Of a DNA stretch of 64,000 nucleotides, positions 55,191 through 64,000 are shown piece after piece. The DNA comes from Heterobasidion occidentale (taxonomy: Eukaryota; Basidiomycota; Agaricomycetes; Russulales; Bondarzewiaceae), in contig JBCAQO010000006.1 in the NCBI GenBank assembly GCA_039111635.1, positions 1,674,001 to 1,738,000 of the forward strand, written 5' to 3'. How positions within the stretch are numbered: the first letter of the stretch is position 1; each line of letters starts with the position of its first letter. Both the position numbers and the translations under genes were made by a program. Under the pieces are notes generated by a model. It had not been told where the DNA came from. It worked only from the letters and a program-made list of their open reading frames with translations, and made no database searches.

Positions 55191-57818
55191 TTGTACATAA
55201 GCCATGACCTTATCCTACCTTTGAGGTGATTGTCTGCAATTCTTCTTCAAGTCCTTTTAGCTTGCCATCCATCCAGTCAAGGAGCATAGATTTTTGAGGA
55301 ATATTGGCAGGTATGGTCTCATGGAAACATATATGAGGTATTAGCACATCAAAGACAAAGGGGTATTTCTTGTGAAACTTGTCAATGTATTCCTAAGAAT
55401 TTGAGAGATTCTCAACAGGCTCCCAAGTCCTTTCCTCAATTAGATATCCTTTCTAATGTACTAGATACGTAAGTTTCTCACAATACATTTTTGAGTCCAC
55501 AATTTCCTCAACTTTATATTCTTCAACATTATTGATAATATTCAGTGGAGGAGGAACATCTGTCTTTTGCAGTATGGATGAAGGTTTTATGTATAGGTGT
55601 AAAAGTACTTCATTAAAGACAGGATGTATCTGTTTCTATTGTGCCAGTAATTTAATATGATGCCCTTCCAACTTTCTCTAAGATTTCAAATGTTCCATAT
55701 TGATAATCTGACAGTTTCTTTGCAGGACAATTTGTCTGGATATTAGTGGCATTAAGCCAAACTAAGTCTCTAATCTTATAATCAATAAAAATCTCTTTAA
55801 ATCTGTCATAAAATCGCTTCGTGGTTTCCACTACCTTCGTTAGAGCTGATGTGGCTTTTTTTATAAATATCCTTCATATGCTTATGAAACTGCTTGACAG
55901 ATTTGTTTGATATTTGTTTTCTTGTACTAAGTTTTTTGTTCACCTACCTCCTATAATTGATAAAAAATGGGGAAATCTTTGTGCTAGAATGACTCTTATT
56001 ATTGTACAAGAATTCAGCCAAAGATAACCATTCAGCTCAATCAGTCTGACAATGATTTGTAAAGATATGAAGGTATTTTTCAATTTTCTAATTTATTTGT
56101 TCAGCTTGACATCTGTTTGGGAATGGAAAGCCATTGACAGGTTCTGCTCTATTCTAATAAGAGTGCAGAAGTCTTTCATAAATTTTAACGCAAACTATGG
56201 TCCTCAATCGCTTATGATTTTCCTTGGTAGTTCATGGAGTCTGAATATGTAGTCTCTAAACAATCATGCTACGCCTTCAGAGGTCAACTCAATAGTAGTG
56301 GGGGCTAAGTGAATTATCTTGGAGTGACAATCCACAAACACTGCTATCAAGTTAAATCCTTTTGATTCAGGCAAGGGTCCAATAAGATCTACAAATATTA
56401 TTTCCCATGATTTTGTTGGAATTTTGTTAGGGTTCAGAGGATTAGATGGTTTGGTTCTGATGACCTTTGTCCTTTGACATGTGATGCACCCCTTTACATA
56501 TTCTTGAACATTTTGACCAATTCAAGGCCACCAATAATCTCTTTCAATTGATTCCGGTGTTTTGATTTTTCTAGGATGACCCAAGAGTGGTGAATCATAG
56601 TGTGCTTGGATGGTATTGTCTTGAAGAGTGTCACTATTTGGGACATATAGTCTGTTATTAACCATAACGTAACCATCGTCATTCAGAGTCCAATCTTTTT
56701 GCAACAATCACTTTGTCCTTGTCCACAGATTCCCTTATACATTTAAGGATTTTCTCGTCTTTATATGCCACTGCTAGTGTCTCAATGAATCATTCTAGTT
56801 TTAACATAATAATGTCTAAGTTGTCCTTTTTCCCCCTTTCAAAGTCTGCTCGTCTCGGGAAGATGTTGGGTTTGGTTATCTAATTTCCTAGTTTATGGAT
56901 TAGATGGAAATTATATGACTGTAATTCCAAGTACCACCAAGCCTGACAATGATCAGCTTTTGGGGTTTTCCAAAGTATTGTAGATTTTGGTAATACAACC
57001 AGACTTCAAAAGGCTCTGAGGCTCCCAGCAGGTAATGATGCTATTTTTTTAAAGCAGTAACAATGGCTAGCAATTCTTTGTCATAGATTTCATAGTTGTG
57101 TTCTGCTTCCTACAGTGCTTTAGACATGAATGCTATAGGTCACCATTTATTGTCTACTTTCTAGGACAGAACAGCACCAATGGCAAAGTTCAACAAGTCT
57201 GCTTCAACCTGGAAGGGACATTGTCTTGTAGAAGTGCTAGGACTAGTTTAGTGGAAATTTCACATTTTGGGGTATTAAATGCATTTTCCTGTTCTAGACT
57301 CTAAGTCCACTTTGCCTTCCCAGTCAGTTGAGTCAACAGACGCATAATTTTGCTATAATCCTTTATGAAGCACCAATAAAAATTGCAGAACCCATTGATA
57401 GATTGGACTTCTTTGACTGTTTTAGGAACTAGCCATTCTGTGATTGTAGCAACTTTCTTTGAATCCATATGTATCTGTCCGTTTCCTACAATGAGATCCA
57501 GGAATTCCACTTCTGGTACGTCAAAGGTATATTTTTTGATTTTTTGATACAGGTGATTTTTATGGAGTATTTGCATAATACAATGCGTGGTTGCTTGATG
57601 AGTCTCCCGGTCTTTGGAAAAGACCAGAATGTCATTAATATAGATTGTGATTGTAAAGTGTATATGTTCATCCCTGAAAATATCATTCATGAAATTCTAA
57701 AAGATTGCTAGAAAGTTGCACAACCCAAAGAACATGGTGGTAGGTTCAAACACTCCAAGCTCAGTTATGAATGTCGCTTTTTATTCTTCTCCTTCTTTCA
57801 TGTGGATATTTGGGTATC
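55191..57818 (-). pseudogene. Gypsy family D pol (RT to chromodomain), minus strand, cut by family B copy 2
   Basis: Reading leftward from 57818: RT with FFGLCNFLAIF, YINDILVFSKD (YxDD decayed) and FCNFYWCFIKDYS; RNase H with EIYDKELLAIVTAL; integrase with VMVNNRLYVPNSD, GHPRKIKTPESI, WW, CITCQR, VDLIGPLPESKGF and ISDRGPQF. A C-terminal chromodomain near 55510-55350 reads KLTYLVH-x-KGYLIEERTWEPV. The gag half must lie right of family B copy 2, outside the window. Stops at Trp and Gln codons dominate the damage. Confidence 0.82.
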
Positions 57819-58410
57819 TGTTGTGGATTGCTCGTTCAATAACCCAAGAGTATCAAGTTCTTTTCTAGGTTGCACACTTGAACAAAGTGGTGAGGAAGGT
57901 CTTGACTATATTAAGGAATTAATACAGGAGTGTATAGCAAGGTAGGCAGTGTGAAGACTGCCTAAGAACCAAGGTCTGGTGTATGATGATACTAGCAAAC
58001 AAAGAGAATAGACTGAAGATTCTTAGCCTATTCTATGGGCTTTATATACCGTATAGGGTCCAGGGTAAGTGTCTGTGCTTTCTTGATATGTCTGATCAGG
58101 AAAGCTGTGACCGCTGTCTCTCTCAGTCAGCACCTACTCTTGTACTTCTTCATTCGCACCTTTCCAACCAGGTTGCAAAAAGGTGCTTACCCATGTACCC
58201 TAAGCCCATGGCATGTGAATGCCTAATGCCCTTGTGCCCTTGATCCCTTTATAATTCCTTGTCCAATGCTGAGTGATCCATCGGAGGGTTGGCTTCCAAG
58301 GATATGCCAAATACCTTAATGTATGCTCCATAGTGGAGCCACCTAGTAGATGTGATGCTTGGCTATTGGATAGACATGGCCAATGGGCCCCAATAGGTCA
58401 AGTCTTAACA
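57819..58410 (-). repeat. Family B copy 2 3' LTR (592 bp)
   Basis: Minus strand TGTTAAGACTTGACC to ATCCACAACA, parallel to 28504-29096. Contains the AGTCTATTCT transcript-start block near 57999-58010 (minus) and a TATATAA box near 58040. Confidence 0.92.
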
Positions 58411-58423
58411 TTACCCTCTTTCT
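58411..58423 (-). promoter_or_regulatory. Polypurine tract, family B copy 2
   Basis: AGAAAGAGGGTAA on the minus strand, adjoining the 3' LTR. Confidence 0.7.
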
Positions 58424-59396
58424 AGGTTCCAATTCCTGAGAGAACCGCTTGCCCTTTGCGAGCTTCATTGTTATTTTACATACAATTTGCTTTCTGGTTA
58501 TCTGAGAATCAGAATGTGTTTTTCTGATATGACTGCATTTTCTGGAGTGAAGACCAACCTACGTTGTTTGATTACCTAGGAGTTTTCTGTCTCCATTGAA
58601 TCATGTTTTGTTCCTCACATGTAATGGGTTCTCAAGCCATTCCTGGATACAGGACTTCTTGCATGCATTTGGTAAACCAGTCTCGCTTCTAGCTTGGTAT
58701 CCAGAAAGGTGTCACATGCAAATGATCTTGTGATGATTAGGAACACATCTGTGTGTATGTATGTTCGTTCATTATTATGTTGCATCCAAAAATGCCAATG
58801 GCCATGCTTCAGAATTTCCAGAATAGTTCTTCTCTGTGATCTTTAGTATCAAGGGGGATTTCGGGTGTGTAGGTTGATTGCTTTACTAAGGCTTAGGCCT
58901 ACAAACCCATCTTGTTGCTGTTACTTGGTGTGAGAGTTACCAACCCTCCACAATTGCCCCACTTAATTATGCAGTTAACTCCTGCATGACAAAACTTGTT
59001 TTGAATCTGGCAAAACCCCTTTGAAGATCCCTAACTCTGTCAGCCCCATACAGTGGCCTGTCTGGTTAGAGGTTGAGTGTACGTCCAGAGTTTTAAGCTT
59101 TCATGATATAGACACAAGGTAAGGATTTGAGCAAATAGACTTTTGAGTTGTCCCATTGGTTTTACTTGGCATGAGGAAGTCTGGCCTCCGTGATTGCCCC
59201 ACTTGATTATACATTCGGCTCCTGCGCCAATGGTAAGACCTTGCGTTGAATACATGTGTCAAAGAATAGACTTGGAGCCCTTGTTGGCTTGGCTATACTT
59301 GGTTAATTGAATAGACTTTGAATCCCCATTAAGGATTGTCAATTAACCACACAGATGGTAATGCGTAGGGTTGCTGTAAGGTATGTCCTTTTTGTT

Positions 59397-60538
59397 AGTA
59401 GTTTAAATGACATGCTGGATGTTTCGTAGATATATGACCTTTGCAGATGTCCTCTAGTTTATCCTTAAGTTGTTGTGGACTGCCTGCTAGTTTAAAACAA
59501 GGTTGTTGTGGACCTTATCCACCTTCTAACATGGAGTACCTATAAACAAGACAGCAGACTTTTCTGCATGCCGGAATATTCATTGGTGATGCACATAGGG
59601 CCCTAGACTAGATCCTACTTCTTGACAGGGTTCTATTGAGGAAAGATGGTGGACGGTCTATACTATATCAAACCAGATAACTTATAGAGTTGTGGCAAGA
59701 TAAGCTCTATTTTGACATAACTCACATAGCCCTGTAAATGAAGGGCAGCCCAGTTTATTATTATGAAGGATGGCTGCTATTGCCTGGCTTGAACCTCCCA
59801 AGCCTCAATAGATTTAATCCTCTAGGGTGAGGTAGTTTAAGGTCATTTTGGACTGAGTGATGACTTTATCGTGTTCGAAGTCACCGCTCATGATCCTTAT
59901 GCTTGAAGGGACAGTAGTTTAACAACATTGCAGACTAAGCCTTTGGTATTTTTACATTGTTCCAGATGTTGTCCTTTTCTTGTTCATTAGCTACTTAGTG
60001 GTGTGTGACCACTATGTGTATGCATCACGATAGGGGTCCCCTAATACGGAAACAATCCTGTAAAACTGAAGATCCAAAGTGGGATGTCCAAGCACCTGTT
60101 AGACCTTGACAGTGAGGGAGAGTTCACCATTTCCCATTCAGTGAACATGCAACACAATTTCCTACCAGATTCTTGCATCTTTTTCCTTTCTAGTACCACC
60201 ACAATACCAAAAAGTTGTTCATGTACCATCGGAGCAAGGTTATGTTGAATCCATACAAGGACCTCCTAATGTGGACAGGGTCTTGTAAAACTGGGGATCC
60301 TAGCAGGACGCCCAATCGCTTGTTAGAATACCTCTTGACAATGAGAGGGTAAGATGTGCCATGTCTGCAGGAGGGTGAACGCAATGGTCAGGTACTTCCC
60401 CTGCCTTCTTCTCTTTTCACAGTTTAACAACATGCAGATTGACATCTTGATTGGAGTGTTGTCTAGGTTTGAGGTTTTCCTTCCTGTACTTAGTTTAACG
60501 TCATTACAAATAGCGGTAGTTTATTGTTGTTGTGGACG
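59397..60538 (-). repeat. Irregular array of a short TTAAACTA-type motif, family B copy 2
   Basis: Plus-strand view shows TAGTTTAA followed by a guanine-rich block again and again, for example at 59397, 59829, 59913 and 60490. It is shorter than in the other copies but has the same order. It lies between polypurine tract and third ORF, as in every B and C copy. Confidence 0.7.
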
Positions 60539-60559
60539 TTATTTTCCAGTTGTCTTATG

Positions 60560-62010
60560 CATGAAAACTGGGACCTGTAATGTGGAGGGTCCTTTCTTCT
60601 CCATCATTCTTGGAAACAAGGGGTTCCTCAACTCTCTTGCCCTCACCCCTAGTATTGGCCACCAATCTCCTCGCAGCCATTATAGCCTTCATCTAGTCTG
60701 TAGTAGGGGTTGGCATCATTATAATTCCCATTTTCTGCTGTGTACCATGCGTCTAGCTTTGCTTGAGTCCATGTAACAGTTCTTGGAGTTGGTTGTGGAT
60801 AATTTTGAGCTTGTCTAATAGGGCATCTATGTGTTCCTTTGTGTCCATTATTTTGAGGACCATTTGAAAGCAATGGATTTTTCAGTCAAGCTGTTCGAGG
60901 ACTGTGTCTTCTAGATTCTGGTGTTCCTCTTGCTCCATAGTTTCTCCTTGTCTTGTTCCTTCAATACCTTGGGGGAATTTTGTTGTCTGTGGACCAAACA
61001 TTCTGTCTTTTGAACTATTCTGCCAATGTGGAGGTAATGGCCTCTCAATCCCTTTGTGCCTTCTACTGTACTGTTGTCCAGACATATTTGGTCTGGATGG
61101 TGGCATCTTGATTACTTGCAGCCAGTACTTTTCTAACAGCCTCTCGGTGCCATAGTTGAGTGCAAAAAGGGTCGACCCAAATAGAAGGTGAGTGAGGGGC
61201 GTTGGTGTTGGATAGGAGGGCAGGTAAGAGCTCCAGATTAATGGAGGTAGAAAACTTGTCGGGGTAAATGAGAAGGGCATAATCCCCATTGGTTCCCCAA
61301 GCATACCAAGAGGCAGCTTGATGGTTCTTCACATAAGTGAGGAGTCTGACCTGATTGCTGGCATCAGCCAGTTGTTGAGGTACCTCACTGTGTTTGCTCC
61401 CTAGTTGCCTTGCTAAGAAATTAGCGAGCCTTTGTAAGGCCAAAGCCGTGGCCATTTGAATTACCGTGGAGATTGTGGTGCACTGGAGCGGGGCGTCTCT
61501 TAGTTCTTCCAGCTGTCTGGGGTGCAAATATCTATCACTAGTAGAGGGTCTCGCTAGTTCAATAATTGGTGTGTGAACCATTTCTGGCTCTGGTACATCT
61601 TGCTAAGCAGTAACAGACGGTTCATGGTGGCCATGGTCTGGATGTCTTCCTCTATCTCTTGCAACCAATCCCAGTTGATCCTGAATGGTCATTGTCATTG
61701 TTTCTGGAGCTGTTAATAAAACAAGGCCTTCTTCTCTCGGATGTCCCACAAGGTTGTTGTCATTAGCTCTCACACGCCCCGATAGGGTTTTCGACTTGGT
61801 TCTGAGGTCCATTGTAGCAAAGCTGACAGTGATTGGTACAGAAACTCTATCCGGAGTCTCTGAGTGGCCACTTTTGCTAGGAGATATAATGTTGGGGTTT
61901 GGGACTACGAGGATGATGTCTGCAGGGGAGTTTCTAGAGGGGGAAGAGATTACTCCTTTATCAATGAGCATAGCACGTTCAGGAGAGTAGTAGGAGGAGT
62001 GGTAGGTCAT
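60560..62010 (-). pseudogene. Third ORF, family B copy 2, best preserved family B version
   Basis: Start chosen at the ATG ending at 62010 (MTYHSSYYSPERAML), which aligns with the family C start. The first 127 codons are open to about 61627, then after a stop a 172-codon open piece (61581-61063) carries the central region: LHPRQLEELRDAPLQ, LALQRLANFLARQ, ASNQVRLLTYVKNHQAA, NGDYALLIYPDKFS, NLELLPALLSNTNAPHS, IQTKYVW. The tyrosine-rich end (NANPYYRLDEGYNG) is at about 60700-60650 in another frame. Amino acid agreement with family C is strong across the central region. Confidence 0.72.
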
Positions 62011-62054
62011 ATACTGAAAGAGGGGGTTATTCTTCAAAGAGGAAAGACACTCTC

Positions 62055-62066
62055 CCTTATATACCT
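62055..62066 (-). promoter_or_regulatory. TATA box before the third ORF, family B copy 2
   Basis: GGTATATAAGGG on the minus strand, about 45-55 bases before the start codon at 62010 and just after the pol end. Confidence 0.6.
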
Positions 62067-62069
62067 TTC

Positions 62070-64000
62070 CTAGAGTTTAATCACCATTGGTCGGGGTTTG
62101 TCTGGGTAGTTCTCGTGGAACTCCCAAAGTGCTTCATTGGCCATCCCTTTTAGGAGGGTGAAAGGTTTCCAAGTGTTGTCTACCTTGGGGTATCCCACCC
62201 ACTTGATAAGGTACTTGGTCCCTCGTCCCTGACACTTCAAGTCTAGAACAGCTTCTACTTCATAGTGTTCCTCCTTGTTTAGGATGTCCGGGGGTGACCT
62301 GGGGTAGTTCTTCCCATGAGCCTCTATTTCCCAATATTTGGTAATAGGGAGGCATAGAACACCGGGTGTATTTTCCATGTTTCAGGTATTTCCAACCAAT
62401 AAGCCAGGGGACCAATTCTTTTAATTACTTGGAAAGGACCATGACGACTGGGTACTAGTTTGACTTTTGGGTAAGTTGTCCAAATATGGGTTCCTTCTAA
62501 CCAAACTTGGGTTCCTACTTCCCACTGCAAAAGTTTCCGGTGTAGGTCCCAGTCTTTGGTGTGCTGCGCTGCCATTTGCAGACTAGCTGCAGCTTCCTCC
62601 TGTGCTTCTTGAATTCACTGCAAACATTTGGTCACCACAGGCACCTTGGTCTCTAGTGCTGAGCCAACCAAATATGGTGGATTGTACCCATAGAGGACCT
62701 CAAACAGTGATTTTCCTGTAGCAGAGTGTTTTCAGGTATTGTGGGAGAATTCTGTGAAAGAAAGCAAGTCTACCTAATTGTCTTGGTGGTTGTTGCAAGA
62801 GATTTGCAGTAACTGTTCAATCTACTGATTGATTTGTTCTGTTTCTCTATCCATCTAGGGGTGATAAGCTGTGCTAAGGGCCAGAGTAATCCCTAGTCCC
62901 TTCTATAGTTCTTATGTAAACCTTGTTGCGGACTGAGGACCCCTGTCGAGGACCCCTGTCAGACCCCACCTTGGTTGGTAAGCCATACCATTTGAACACA
63001 TTGTCCTTGAAGAGCATTGTAGTTTCTTCTGTCATGATTGTCTTCTTGCACAGAGTTATGATGATTTCCTTTGACAGTCCTTGGTCGACTACCACATTTA
63101 TTGAATTGTAACCCTTGCATTCTAGGAGATTCGTTACAAAATCGGTAAAGATGAAATACCAAGGAACGTTTGTGGTTTCCAACAGTTGAATTGGAGGATA
63201 GGTCTGCTGTGGTAAGTTCTTGGTGGACTAGCACATGGTGCATCTATCCACATACTAATGGACAAATTTTGTCATGCTTGGCCACCAATAATGGTGTTGG
63301 ATTAATTCCAGGGTTTTTGCTTGGCCTGGATGTCTAGTGGCCATAGTGTCATGATGTGTTTTGATAATTGTTTGTCAGAGAAGATCATCTTTTGGTATGC
63401 ATATATAACTGTTGCATCATATTAGTGTGTCCACTTTTCTAAGTCCCCTCGCATTGCTTATGGTCCTTTTTCAAGCAGGTTCTTGAGAGCTACATCAACT
63501 AGCAGGTTGTGGTCTAACCACAAGTGTCAAATAAGGAAAAGAATGTCTGAGGATACAAATTCTGTTGCTTTGATATGTATGCCTTTGTCTGGTTCAACCA
63601 AGGTTTTGCTGGACTTGGTGAAAAGTTTGGATGGGAGCAGAGTCTATGCCTTGTTATCAGATTTCACCCCTTCACTAAGGTTTGGATGCCTAAACAGAGC
63701 ATCTGCATGATTTGTTGTTTCTGACTTGTAGCTAAGCTGAAAGTCAAACTGTGACAAAAACAGACTCTAGTGAGCTTGTTGTCTGGACCAGTCTTGGGCT
63801 GTCTAGAAGTAGATCAGATTTTTGTGGTCTGTTCAGATCTTGAAGGGGTGTCTGGCACCTTTGAGGTAGTGTTTCCAGTGCTCCAGTGCCTTGATGATAG
63901 TGAGTAATTTGCAGTCATGCACATTGTAATTCTACTTCGGGGGGGAAAATGACCCGAAGAGGTAAGAAACTGGGTGCCAGTCATTATTGGGTTCTTCTTG
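62070..64000 (-). pseudogene. Family B copy 2 pol, RNase H to chromodomain, cut by window end
   Basis: Chromodomain at 62070-62310 (VEAVLDLKCQGRGTKYLIKW, GYPKVDNTWKPF) with the preceding GTHIWTTY and GPLAYWLEIPETWKIHP tail open at 62324-62575. Integrase at about 62600-63480 has NFV-like and NVVVDQGLSK blocks and a decayed SDRGP (62930-62960, with a local GAGGACCCCTGTC duplication). RNase H fragments run to the window end. Stops are fewer than in family B copy 1. Confidence 0.85.

Larger units (their letters stand above)
57819..64000 (-). mobile_element. Ty3/gypsy chromovirus, family B copy 2, partial, minus strand
   Basis: The 3' LTR is at 57819-58410, then polypurine tract, motif array, third ORF and pol up to RNase H at the window end. 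The left flank GTATC (57814-57818) should reappear beyond the 5' LTR if this is a complete insertion. The insertion point is inside the RT of a family D element. Confidence 0.9.

Overview
The window reads as a gene-poor, transposon-packed block of a filamentous fungal nuclear genome, most likely a basidiomycete. This rests on the protein style of its LTR retrotransposons (chromodomain-bearing Ty3/gypsy chromoviruses and single-frame Ty1/copia Gag-Pol) and on strand-specific decay by G:C to A:T transitions. I find no credible host protein gene, tRNA, rRNA or CRISPR array. Nearly everything recognisable is an LTR element, an LTR fragment or an old remnant, and most coding regions carry stops or frameshifts.

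Layout. 1-1213: 3' end of a plus-strand copia element (RNase H, then its 3' LTR). 1214-5264: a minus-strand copia element truncated inside the RT, with half-tRNA primer site and 5' LTR; it sits in an older copia LTR that continues at 5265. 5265-6268: older copia fragments. 7824-8309: a solo copia LTR with perfect 5-bp target duplications. 10.0-15.2 kb: a decayed gypsy chromovirus (family A). 16.45-17.64 kb plus 29.1-31.15 kb: one family-D gypsy element (gag on the left, pol on the right) split by a complete family-B element (17643-29096). 32198-42890 (plus) and 44110-54815 (minus): two almost identical complete family-C elements forming a 10.7-kb inverted repeat around a 1.2-kb spacer. 55.2-57.82 kb: a second, minus-strand family-D element, interrupted by a second family-B element (57819 to the window end, minus).

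Families B and C share an unusual plan of about 10.5-11.5 kb. The order is LTR, a primer site complementary to the presumed 5' end of the element's own RNA (Tf1/sushi-type self-priming), gag with a CCHC knuckle, then pol (protease, RT, RNase H, integrase, chromodomain). After pol comes a third sense ORF of unknown function with its own TATA box, then a 1.1-1.6-kb non-coding stretch with a short motif repeated a dozen or more times at irregular spacing, a polypurine tract and the 3' LTR. I did not recognise the third ORF or the motif array; together they are the best candidates for something undescribed.

The most striking anomaly is the family-C pair. Each copy has its own perfect target duplication (GCAGG versus GCAAG), so each looks like an independent integration. 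Yet the copies share the same nonsense mutations, and the 5' and 3' LTRs within each copy differ at many sites while corresponding LTRs match between copies. Reverse transcription cannot give that pattern, so copying or conversion at the DNA level, or assembly homogenisation, must be considered.
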